NCBI GenBank assembly: GCA_023228285.1
Contig: JALOBM010000030.1
Coordinates: 1 to 26,238, forward strand
DNA from: Candidatus Cloacimonadota bacterium
Lineage (GTDB): Bacteria > Cloacimonadota > Cloacimonadia > Cloacimonadales > Cloacimonadaceae
DNA length: 26,238 bases
Reading direction: 5' to 3'
Under the pieces are notes generated by a model. It ran no database searches, was not told where the DNA came from, and saw nothing but the letters and a program-made list of their open reading frames with translations. This document shows positions 1-7,287 of the stretch, piece by piece; positions within the stretch are counted from its first letter, which is position 1; every line of letters starts with the position of its first letter. The position numbers were made by a program, and so were the translations under genes.

Positions 1-2019
1 GTCTATGACAGCATTATCGCCGCCATCTCACAAGTACCGGATGTAAGCCCCTTTACCATGCCCGAAAACGAAGTGGAAGGCAAAAAATTCCCCATTTCCC
101 GCTGGCAGACTGCAATCGTGGATGATCACACCATGTACAGCGGAGTAGCAAACATCTTTGCTGGAGGAGATTTCCAGCGCGGAGCAGCTACTGCCATCGA
201 AGCGATTGCGGATGGTCGTATAGCAGCCGAAGCCATCAGCGAATACCTGCTGAAAGGAGAGTTGCCAAAAGCGAGATTTGTCTTTGACTCCAAAAAGGCA
301 AAACGCGTGCAGGATGTATCCTACAAGGAATACGAAGGATTCAAGAAGAAAATCCGTGAGAAGATGCCGGAGATCCCTTTGGAGCTGGCTCAGAGCACTT
401 TTAACGAAGTAGAAACCGGCTTCAGCGAGACTCAAGCCAGAGCAGAAGCTGCACGTTGCATCGAATGTGGTTGTCAGGTAAACACTCAATGCTCCCTCAG
501 AAAATACTGTTCCGAATACGAGATAGATCCAGATCGCTTTATGGGTGGAATATCCCGCCATCCTATTGACTACAGCCATCCTTACATCATTCGTGATGCC
601 AACAAGTGTATCAATTGTGCCCGCTGTATGCGTACCTGCTCTGATATCCAGGGCGCAAGCGTTCTGGGCTTCATATACAGAGGCTTCACAGTCGTGATGG
701 CACCTGAATTTGGAGAGTCTTTAACTCAGACCAATTGCATGAGCTGCGGGAAATGCATCGAAGTATGTCCCGTGGGAGCGCTGGTGGAGCGTAATCTGCA
801 CTATAAAATGAATCCAGCTCCGAAAGATAAGATTAGGCAAAACTGCGCTTTGTGTGGTGTGGGCTGTGATATTTCAGTAGAAATCCAGGCTAGGGAAGTA
901 GCGCGTATCACCACTCCAGATGAAGCCGGATTCAATGGCAAAAACCTCTGTTTCAAGGGGCGCTTTGGTTGGCAGGCCATCCAGAACAAACTTCAGAATC
1001 CTCTGATGCTAAAGAATGGCGAATACAGTCAGATCAGCTGGGGCGAGGCCTTGGATCTGATGCAAAGCGCACTAAAAGTATCGCGAAGCAGCAGTGTGGA
1101 AATTAGCCCTCACATCAGTCTGGAAGAAATGTTGGTGGCCAGTAGAATAGCCAATGCCTTGAATTGTGAACTAAGTGCGGACGCAAGTTACAGAGCATTT
1201 AGCGACAGGTATCTGGATATCAGCCCGAAGGTTAATCCACTTGAACGCCTAGCAGATTTCAATGAGTATGTACTGGTAGGGAGTTTAAACCGCACTCTAC
1301 TTAGTATGCTCCGTTTGCAGCAGATGAAAGGGGAAAAGCTGATCCTGGTTGCAATGCCGAAAGATGACGCTTTTACAAAGTTTGCAGATGAGAGTTATCC
1401 CGATCTGAGCAAGCTGGAAGCCAAGGCCGGGCGCCTGTTTATCTACAACCAGAACCGCATTCCAGAGGGCCTTGCCGGAGAGTTGTGGAATCTTGCTGGT
1501 CAAAAGAATGTTATGCATACTACGGATTACATGAATCACAGCGGATTTGTGGCGCTTAATCCTCGTCCAATTTCTGAAGGTTCGCTTGATTTCAGTATCA
1601 GCTTCGGCTCTGCTTCATCTGCAGATGCCAAGTTCAAGGTGTGTGTAACATCATATAAAGCTGAAGCTTGCGATTGCCAGTTGATCCTTCCCGAACCCAG
1701 TTATCTGGAGCTGGAAGCGCATGCTATCGGTGATGGAGGCAAGCTCACACTGTTCCAGAATCCTCTCAGATCATCTCTGTTTGGCGAGCTCTCACGGCTG
1801 TTTTACAGCACAGGACTCATCTCTCCTGCAACAGCAGATATCCCGTATTGGAACAATCTTGCAGAAGAACTGATAAAAGAGCTGCAAGGATACACCCCAC
1901 ATAGCTTTAGTGGAGTAGATAAGGCAGATCTGAATGAGGTTGCTGTATCCGCAAACAGCCCTCTGGAGCTGGAGATCAGCAGATTGTACGAGATGAGAAA
2001 GAACCCCGTAAGCTTCTAG
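1..2019 (+). CDS. Iron-sulfur flavoprotein, GltD-like/NuoG-FdhA-like fusion (5' end missing)
   Basis: The frame is open at base 1, so only the last 672 residues are visible. Bases 145-255 encode the end of a GltD-type FAD/NAD(P)H domain, with the motif FAGGDFQRGAATAIEAI. Cysteine motifs follow: CIECGC from 457, CINCARCMRTC from 607 and CMSCGKCIEVCP from 736 (two ferredoxin-type [4Fe-4S] sets). A Mo/W-bis-MGD-type [4Fe-4S] motif, CALCGVGC, begins at 844, with its fourth Cys at 949. The remaining 350 or so residues resemble a molybdopterin oxidoreductase domain but are much shorter than in active formate dehydrogenases, as in NuoG, so an electron-transfer role is more likely than catalysis at Mo. 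From family knowledge this suggests a cytoplasmic NAD(P)H-linked electron-transfer subunit, for example of a hydrogenase, formate dehydrogenase or bifurcating complex. The partner genes would lie upstream, outside the window. It stops with TAG just before a hairpin terminator. The exact substrate is unknown. Confidence 0.8.
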   Translation, partial: VYDSIIAAISQVPDVSPFTMPENEVEGKKFPISRWQTAIVDDHTMYSGVANIFAGGDFQRGAATAIEAIADGRIAAEAISEYLLKGELPKARFVFDSKKAKRVQDVSYKEYEGFKKKIREKMPEIPLELAQSTFNEVETGFSETQARAEAARCIECGCQVNTQCSLRKYCSEYEIDPDRFMGGISRHPIDYSHPYIIRDANKCINCARCMRTCSDIQGASVLGFIYRGFTVVMAPEFGESLTQTNCMSCGKCIEVCPVGALVERNLHYKMNPAPKDKIRQNCALCGVGCDISVEIQAREVARITTPDEAGFNGKNLCFKGRFGWQAIQNKLQNPLMLKNGEYSQISWGEALDLMQSALKVSRSSSVEISPHISLEEMLVASRIANALNCELSADASYRAFSDRYLDISPKVNPLERLADFNEYVLVGSLNRTLLSMLRLQQMKGEKLILVAMPKDDAFTKFADESYPDLSKLEAKAGRLFIYNQNRIPEGLAGELWNLAGQKNVMHTTDYMNHSGFVALNPRPISEGSLDFSISFGSASSADAKFKVCVTSYKAEACDCQLILPEPSYLELEAHAIGDGGKLTLFQNPLRSSLFGELSRLFYSTGLISPATADIPYWNNLAEELIKELQGYTPHSFSGVDKADLNEVAVSANSPLELEISRLYEMRKNPVSF

Positions 2020-2043
2020 ATAACACTAAGATATATTACAAAT

Positions 2044-2068
2044 CCCGTCTTTCACGACGGGTTTTTTT
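2044..2068 (+). terminator. Intrinsic terminator of the upstream flavoprotein gene
   Basis: CCCGTC (2044-2049) and GACGGG (2056-2061) form a 6-bp GC-rich stem with a 6-nt loop, followed directly by seven T (2062-2068). It lies 24 nt after the plus-strand stop codon. The T tract overlaps the TAA stop (2067-2069) of the converging minus-strand gene. There is no U tract for the opposite direction, so it should act on the plus-strand transcript only. Confidence 0.85.
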
Positions 2069-4517
2069 ATTTGGGTTGATTATCTCTCATCTCCAGGGCA
2101 TTTGTCCAGCAAAGCTGTACGCACAGGCTGCAGCCCATGCATTTCTCTTCATCTACTGTGGGATAACCCTCATCATCCAGACTGATGGCCTGGTAAGGAC
2201 AGCGGGTACAATTGCCGCACTGCACACAGAGTTCTTTGTCCCTCAGCGAACTGTGTTTGTACTTCGGTTTGATCTCCATAAAATCCCTAATCGGTTTGGG
2301 TTGCGCTATGCCGATTAACTCGCTCACGCTCTTGATGCCACGTTCCTGGAGCAAGTGACTCAGTCCGCTCTCCAGTTCATCGATGATTGTGTAACCATAG
2401 CGTTCCGGCAAAGTGCAAAACTGCACATTCCCCACTCCCAGAGCCAGGAAATTCGCCGCATCATGATGATTCATTGCACCACCGTTTCCGGAAATGAATA
2501 CTCCCATGCTGCCGGCTCTGGCAAGGCTAAGATAGCTGATGGGCAATACCCCTTCGCCGCTCATACCCACGATGATGCCGTCATCCCATTTCCCTTGCCC
2601 ATTACGGAAACCGAGGGAAGGGAAGGTGTTCGCCAAGGTTACGCCTGCTTTCTTTTCCGGATAGCGGTCAAACACTTCCTTTACCGCGCTGATGATGGGA
2701 TAGATGGCTGTAACGGCTCCGGTTAGCTTAAAGAGTTTGGGAATCTCCGGATCGGATATTTGCATCACCCAATCGATGATCTTGGCAGTAAGAGCCGGAT
2801 CTTGCGCTACGATGTCGCCTTGAGTACCGTCACCACCCTGAGGGCAGGATAATGAATACTCTATGCCCATTGCGCCTGCGGTTTCCAACTTTTTGGTGTT
2901 GGATTGCCAACCCGCTTTGTCGCTTTCATCGTGCCCGGTAACAGGTCCTCCCGTTGAGGCCATTGTGAGCCTATCTGGGTATTCTTTGACAAGCCGCGCC
3001 ACTTCTTCGCACACTCTGTCGATGGGATGTTCGGACACATTATCGCAATTGGCGAAGGTCTTCCCTTTGTCGCCCCAAACAAACATATACTCGCTGGGTA
3101 TGTGAATATCCAGATTGTCGAAACTGGTCTTCATGATGCCCCCCGCCCAGCCTGCTTCATAAGCGCTCTTCATCTGCTCGTAACCATCGGAAGGAGGAGC
3201 AGCGGAGAGGATGAAAGGAGAACGCATTTTGCGCCCAAAGAAATCTGTCTGTAGCGGCACGGGGAGCTTGTTCCAACCGGGAACCACATATGTGCTCTTA
3301 GTAGCTTTTCCTGGCTCAATATAGTCCCCCGCCTTGCGCAGATCCGCATCAATCTTGAAAGCAGTGTTTTTCCCCGCAGCTACCGCTTCCACCACTGTGC
3401 TGGGGCCATTTACCATGTCACCGGAGCTGTAGATGCCTTTGCCTTCTATCCTGAAAGCGGGGCGGTTACCCACAGCGATGATCACCATGTCGAATTTCCG
3501 AAATTGCTCGGAAGAACCTTCTTCATCCTTGATGCGAGAGGGATGAAAGCTTTGGCCGGGGGGTAAAACCACTGGACGTACTTTGATCCCCACCGTACGT
3601 TCTCCCTCGTTCACAATCTCGGAAATACGGGTGCGATGGCTGAAAAGTACGCCATTCTCTATCAGAATTTCTTTTTCGTCTTTTGTTAGTGGCATCTCGG
3701 CAAAGGTTTCCAATGTGATCATCTCCACATGTGCAGCTCCGGCCTGAGCGATAGTGAGGGCTTGATCCGCTGCAATGGCTCCGCCCACTAGAGCTACCTT
3801 TTTGCCTTTAAACAGGAAACATCCGGGTTGTTTCAGGATGTCCATGCCATAGATCGCTTTTTCATCACCGGGGATGTTCAGACGGATGGGATCGTTCAAC
3901 CCTCCGGCTACTACCACTGCCGCGTAGCCCTGTTCAAACAGTGCTTTGGGATCGGCTACGCTTTGCTGATGATGTACGATATTGAAAGCTTCACTAACCC
4001 ACATCAGATCTGCCATGAGCATACCTCTATCCAACCTTCCGGGAGGGATCAGAGCCGCCTGGCCGCCCAACTTGTCCGCATCAAAGATCTCCGGAGAATA
4101 GCCCAATTGTCGCAAGCTGACTGCGGTTCCTATCCCGGCAGGACCTCCGCCGATAATAGCGATCCTGATCCCCTTCTCCTGAGGCAAAATGAACTCAGGA
4201 TTTGCACCCAATTCACGGGCCTTTTTGATGATGGTGGCTTGTACAGCGGGAATCTGGATGGGCGTATCGAATTTCTCGCGGGAGCATGCCGCTACACAAT
4301 GGTGATCTGGGCAAACATCACCGCAAATCCCGCCCAAAGGATTGGATGCCAGGATGATGCCGGCAGCGCGCTTGAAGTCGGACTTTGTTCCGCCAGAAGC
4401 AGCCATCATGAAATCTGCCGGAGAGCAGTCGCAGGGACAGGCTGTTTTACAGGGTTTGGTGGCGCAATATTCGCAGCGCCGGATTTCGCTCATCAGTTGT
4501 GCATCGGATAAATACAT
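2067..4517 (-). CDS. Dihydropyrimidine dehydrogenase-like Fe-S flavoenzyme (GltD-type plus DHOD-type fusion)
   Basis: 816 aa. The domain order matches single-chain DPD. Cys-rich N-terminal Fe-S domain: C15, C18, C23, C27, C31, then C65, C69, C74 and C78. FAD/NAD(P)H domain: GGGPAG at 123-128, a second nucleotide-binding glycine motif near 245, and the FAD-closing GD motif at 366-367. TIM-barrel FMN domain resembling dihydroorotate dehydrogenase: about 420-740, with SCPQG at 557-561, FKLTG near 596-600 and GNGGAMNHHDAANF at 677-690. C-terminal ferredoxin domain: C764/767/770/773 and C793/796/799/803. In pig and human DPD the catalytic Cys671 sits three residues before QDP in the stretch ACGQDP; the aligned stretch here is IVAQDP, with V570 at the Cys position, so pyrimidine reduction is uncertain. 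I chose the ATG at 4515-4517, which has AGGGAG six bases upstream, over an in-frame TTG at 4538 with no Shine-Dalgarno. It is transcribed alone from a good promoter. An unrelated oxidoreductase role is possible. Confidence 0.82.
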   Translation of the reverse strand: MYLSDAQLMSEIRRCEYCATKPCKTACPCDCSPADFMMAASGGTKSDFKRAAGIILASNPLGGICGDVCPDHHCVAACSREKFDTPIQIPAVQATIIKKARELGANPEFILPQEKGIRIAIIGGGPAGIGTAVSLRQLGYSPEIFDADKLGGQAALIPPGRLDRGMLMADLMWVSEAFNIVHHQQSVADPKALFEQGYAAVVVAGGLNDPIRLNIPGDEKAIYGMDILKQPGCFLFKGKKVALVGGAIAADQALTIAQAGAAHVEMITLETFAEMPLTKDEKEILIENGVLFSHRTRISEIVNEGERTVGIKVRPVVLPPGQSFHPSRIKDEEGSSEQFRKFDMVIIAVGNRPAFRIEGKGIYSSGDMVNGPSTVVEAVAAGKNTAFKIDADLRKAGDYIEPGKATKSTYVVPGWNKLPVPLQTDFFGRKMRSPFILSAAPPSDGYEQMKSAYEAGWAGGIMKTSFDNLDIHIPSEYMFVWGDKGKTFANCDNVSEHPIDRVCEEVARLVKEYPDRLTMASTGGPVTGHDESDKAGWQSNTKKLETAGAMGIEYSLSCPQGGDGTQGDIVAQDPALTAKIIDWVMQISDPEIPKLFKLTGAVTAIYPIISAVKEVFDRYPEKKAGVTLANTFPSLGFRNGQGKWDDGIIVGMSGEGVLPISYLSLARAGSMGVFISGNGGAMNHHDAANFLALGVGNVQFCTLPERYGYTIIDELESGLSHLLQERGIKSVSELIGIAQPKPIRDFMEIKPKYKHSSLRDKELCVQCGNCTRCPYQAISLDDEGYPTVDEEKCMGCSLCVQLCWTNALEMRDNQPK

Positions 4518-4557
4518 ATCTATCTCCCTTGAATACAAACAATTACATTATAAAGTA

Positions 4558-4586
4558 AGCATAAGGTATCTGCATCTGTTTGTCAA
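4558..4586 (-). promoter_or_regulatory. Sigma70-type promoter for the DPD-like gene
   Basis: On the minus strand TTGACA (4581-4586) is followed after exactly 17 bases by TATGCT (4558-4563). The -35 is a perfect consensus and the -10 matches at 4 of 6 positions. The inferred leader is about 33 nt and ends in an AGGGAG ribosome-binding site before the ATG at 4517. Confidence 0.7.
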
Positions 4587-4589
4587 GAA

Positions 4590-4898
4590 TTATCCCCCAT
4601 TTCTCACAGACCAGATCATCGAAGGATTCGGCAGTAGAACGTGTTGCAGGGTGCCAGGCCAGTTTGCGGTGAATCCCGTAGTGGTAATTGAACTGGCTGG
4701 CATAGCCACTGGAGTGGGAGGTTGATTATCGATAGTGCTAAAAGATACAAGACCTCCCTACGTAGTAATCCCAGAATCATCCGTTGCATAAGCTCTTACA
4801 TAATACTGTGTGCATGGAGCCAGGCCTGTAATGACCGAGCTAAACACATTGCCATTATTGTCTTTACCATTCCATACAATTGTTATTCTTTCGTTCAT
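4590..4898 (-). pseudogene. Decayed fragment of a fibronectin type III-domain surface/secreted protein
   Basis: One minus-strand frame reads from about 4898 to a TAA at 4590-4592 and is interrupted by an in-frame TAG at 4758-4760. It contains WNGKDNNGN, then SSVITGLAPCTQYYVRAYAT, which is the typical end of an FN3 domain of large secreted bacterial proteins. After the stop codon come VSFST, PPTPVAMPASSITTTG and FTANW, the usual linker and start of the next FN3 domain. The resemblance is then lost. There is no credible start signal and stops occur in all three minus frames upstream. I read it as a relic of a repetitive surface protein, possibly the remnant of a recombined or deleted gene. The recognition is from sequence memory only. 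Confidence 0.6.
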
Positions 4899-5108
4899 GC
4901 ACCAAGGTTGTTACTAGCTGCCCTCTGCTATGCTTAAGCTGGATATTCATAAAGGGCAAGATTCTATTTCCACACTATGCGTACTATTCCAAGTAGTGCA
5001 GAAGCCGATATCAAGCCGTTATAAAGCAGTGGTCACTCGATGATAACACGATGATATCTGCTTCAGTACTCCTGAGGGAAAAGGGGGGGGAAGTTCAGAT
5101 TGCCGGGA

Positions 5109-5272
5109 TCCCCACGGAAATGCAAAGCGTTTTTGTGGGGTGGTTTCCGGGGTCCCCACGGAAATGCAAAGCGTTTTTGTGGGGTGGTTTCCGGGGTCCC
5201 CACGGAAATGCAAAGCGTTTTTGTGGGGTGGTTTCCGGGGTCCCCAAAGCTAAGCAAAGCGAAGGTTTGGGG
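5109..5272. repeat. Tandem array of four 31-nt hairpins, 44-bp period
   Basis: Three identical 44-bp units start at 5109, 5153 and 5197, and a fourth, divergent unit starts at 5241. Each unit has a 31-nt inverted repeat (5110-5140, 5154-5184, 5198-5228, 5242-5272) and, in the first three, a 13-nt spacer TGGTTTCCGGGGT. Copies 1-3 have CCCCAC/GTGGGG stems. Copy 4 has CCCCAAA/TTTGGGG. The loop core GCAAAGCG is identical and in register in all four. The C-G to A-T change at stem position 6/26 is compensatory, which supports a base-paired structure. A longer alternative stem (CGGAAA with TTTCCG in the spacer) is also possible. 44 is not a multiple of 3, so this is not a repeated peptide. Confidence 0.85.
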
Positions 5273-5352
5273 TGAAGGGGACGTGTCGAATCCTATGGGC
5301 TTTCATGTAAGTCCATTTACATTATCCAAGTTCATAACGGAGTGGGTGAGCT

Positions 5353-6426
5353 TTATCTGATGATACCCAGGCGCTGTTGCTGATAGCTTTTATCCTGAAT
5401 ATGTTTCCACCAGTCTTGATTCTGCAGATACCAGGTCACAGTTTTACGGATTCCGGTTTTGAAGGTCTCACGGGGTTTCCAGCCCAGTTCCCGTTCGATC
5501 TTTCCGGCATCGATGGCATAACGCAGGTCGTGACCGGGACGGTCTTGTACATAGCTGATAAGTTCTTTGTAGCTTTTCAATGTATCAGATGGCGCCAGCT
5601 CATCCAGCAGGTCACAGATGATATGTACGATATCGATGTTTTTCATCTCGTTGTGTCCGCCGATATTGTAGGTTTCGCCTGTTTTTCCTTTGCGGATAAT
5701 GCTATTGATAGCCTCACAATGATCCGCTACATACAGCCAATCGCGCACGTTCAAACCCTTGCCGTATACTGGCAGTGGCTTGTGTGCCAGGCAGTTCAGA
5801 ATCATCAGCGGGATCAGTTTTTCCGGAAATTGATAGGCGCCGTAGTTGTTTGAGCAGTTCGAGATCGTTACGGGCAAGCCAAATGTCCGATGCCATGCCC
5901 TCAGCAGATGGTCACTACCGGCTTTGGATGCGGAGTAAGGAGAAGAGGGATCGTAGGGAGTATCTTCGGTAAACATACCGGTATCGCCCAGGGAGCCATA
6001 TACTTCATCGGTAGAAACATGATGAAAGCGAAAGCTCTTTTTGGCTTCATCGCTCATGTTTTTATACAAGTCCAAAGCGGCTACCAAAAGAGTGGCCGTG
6101 CCCATCACGTTTGTCTGCACAAACTGCAGAGGACCGTCGATGGAGCGGTCTACATGAGATTCCGCCGCGAAATTCACGATGGTATCCGGAGTAAAATCCT
6201 GAAAAATCTTGTTAATGCGGGGAACGTCACAGATATCGGCCTGTTCAAAGAAATAGCGGTTTCCGCCGTAGCGGGCATCCAAATCTGCCAGAGATTCGGG
6301 ATTACCGGCGTAAGTAAGCGCATCGATATTGAGTACCTTACCTTCAAAGGCGGGATCCTCAAAGAGGCAGTGAATGTAGTTTGCACCAATAAATCCGGCT
6401 CCACCGGTAACAATTACTTTTTGCAT
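5353..6426 (-). CDS. rfbB: dTDP-glucose 4,6-dehydratase
   Basis: 357 aa, the usual length. It converts dTDP-glucose to dTDP-4-keto-6-deoxyglucose, a step toward dTDP-rhamnose and other deoxysugars of surface polysaccharides, in the cytoplasm. It is an extended short-chain dehydrogenase: NAD-binding GGAGFIG at 8-14, the dehydratase signature STDEVYG with T139-D140-E141, and the catalytic Y164-x3-K168 (YSASK). The SNCSNNYG and NVRDWLYVADH motifs are also typical. The ATG at 6424-6426 has GAGGT five bases upstream. It begins 2 bp after the parB stop and is thus the last gene of the parAB unit. The other rhamnose genes (rfbA, rfbC, rfbD) are absent here. A UDP-glucose epimerase is less likely because of the TDE triad. 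Confidence 0.95.
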   Translation of the reverse strand: MQKVIVTGGAGFIGANYIHCLFEDPAFEGKVLNIDALTYAGNPESLADLDARYGGNRYFFEQADICDVPRINKIFQDFTPDTIVNFAAESHVDRSIDGPLQFVQTNVMGTATLLVAALDLYKNMSDEAKKSFRFHHVSTDEVYGSLGDTGMFTEDTPYDPSSPYSASKAGSDHLLRAWHRTFGLPVTISNCSNNYGAYQFPEKLIPLMILNCLAHKPLPVYGKGLNVRDWLYVADHCEAINSIIRKGKTGETYNIGGHNEMKNIDIVHIICDLLDELAPSDTLKSYKELISYVQDRPGHDLRYAIDAGKIERELGWKPRETFKTGIRKTVTWYLQNQDWWKHIQDKSYQQQRLGIIR

Positions 6427-6428
6427 AT

Positions 6429-7277
6429 TTACCTCAGTTTATCCAATAGTTTGGTAAGCCTTTCCAATTCTTCGGGGCTTTTGTATTCCAGGGTAATCTT
6501 TCCCCGGTCTTTGCTTTGCGTGACTTTCACTTTCAACATAAACAGCGAGCTCAGTTCTTGCTCCAGGCTTCGGGTGAAAGCAGTTTTGGAGGATGTCTCT
6601 TTCTTGTTCAACATACTCTGCACGAAGCTTTTAGCCTTTTCTTCCGCTTGCCTTACGGTAAGTTTGTATTTGATGATAAACTGCGCAAATTGGCTTTGAT
6701 AATCCGGTTCCACTGCCAGGACGGCTCGGGCATGCCCTGCGCTGAGGCTTTCGGATGCAACCAGATTGATCACATCTTCGGGCAGTTTTAGCAGACGCAG
6801 ACTATTGGAGATGGTGGTTCTCTCTTTTGCCATCACTTGAGCTATCTCGGAATGAGTAAGGCCAAAGTCTTCTGCAAGAGCCTGATAAGCGAGGGCTTCC
6901 TCGATGGGATCGAGGTCTTCACGCTGGATGTTTTCAATGATCGCCATCTGCAATTGCTCTTTTTTGGATACTGAGCGTATCACCACGGGAACAGAGTCCA
7001 AACCTGCCAACTTTGCCGCTTCCAACCTGCGTTCACCGGCTATCAGTTCGTAATCGCTGCCTTCACTTTTGGTAACGATCAAGGGTTGGATAATACCATT
7101 TTCCAGGATGGATTTAGCCAATTCCTGCAGTTTGGCGGGTTCAAACTTCTTGCGTGGTTGAAAGCAATTGGGGTGGATGCGCTCAATGGGCAGAGTGCCT
7201 ATTCCGGCAGATATAGTCTCTGTTTTATCGTTGTTTGGGATCAATGCCGAAAGGCCGCGTCCAAGGCGTTCATTCAT
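6429..7277 (-). CDS. parB: Chromosome-partitioning protein ParB/Spo0J
   Basis: 282 aa, the normal size. It is the DNA-binding, CTP-hydrolysing clamp that loads at parS, spreads, and stimulates ParA to segregate newly replicated origins. The N-terminus MNERLGRGLSALIP is the conserved ParA-stimulating peptide. The ParB/sulfiredoxin-like domain has the GERR motif at 81-84 (GERRLEAA rather than the common GERRWRAA) and ENIQRE at 115-120. A helix-turn-helix lies at about 139-165. A helical C-terminal dimer region follows. AGAGGAAAAC precedes the ATG at 7275-7277. The gene starts 10 bp after the parA stop. I could not find an exact parS site in the window. Confidence 0.96.
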   Translation of the reverse strand: MNERLGRGLSALIPNNDKTETISAGIGTLPIERIHPNCFQPRKKFEPAKLQELAKSILENGIIQPLIVTKSEGSDYELIAGERRLEAAKLAGLDSVPVVIRSVSKKEQLQMAIIENIQREDLDPIEEALAYQALAEDFGLTHSEIAQVMAKERTTISNSLRLLKLPEDVINLVASESLSAGHARAVLAVEPDYQSQFAQFIIKYKLTVRQAEEKAKSFVQSMLNKKETSSKTAFTRSLEQELSSLFMLKVKVTQSKDRGKITLEYKSPEELERLTKLLDKLR

Positions 7278-7287
7278 GTTTTCCTCT

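Larger units (their letters stand above)
4518..5352. other. 835-bp gene-free stretch between the DPD-like gene and rfbB
   Basis: Contents in order: promoter and leader of the DPD-like gene (4518-4586), FN3 relic (4590-4898), 210 bases with no recognisable feature (4899-5108), the hairpin array (5109-5272) and about 80 unremarkable bases up to the rfbB stop. Short open frames across the array arise from the repeat and carry no family signal. No conventional terminator with a T tract is seen just after rfbB, so the hairpin array is a candidate transcript end for it. Confidence 0.7.

Noticed and set aside
2355..2726. Long plus-strand frames opposite the DPD-like, rfbB, 821-aa and ribosomal genes
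   Set aside because: They are antisense to strongly supported genes, have no family signal, and lack ribosome-binding sites.
4518..4538. Start of the DPD-like gene at the TTG at 4536-4538
   Set aside because: It has no Shine-Dalgarno; the added residues are encoded by the ribosome-binding-site region of the ATG at 4517.
5109..5272. Possible CRISPR array
   Set aside because: The whole 44-bp unit is repeated, including the part that would be a spacer. There are no unique spacers and no cas genes.
5019..5360. Several 64-86-residue open frames across the hairpin array, with repeated peptides
   Set aside because: They exist on both strands and in several frames because of the repeat; the period is not a multiple of 3 and none has a ribosome-binding site.
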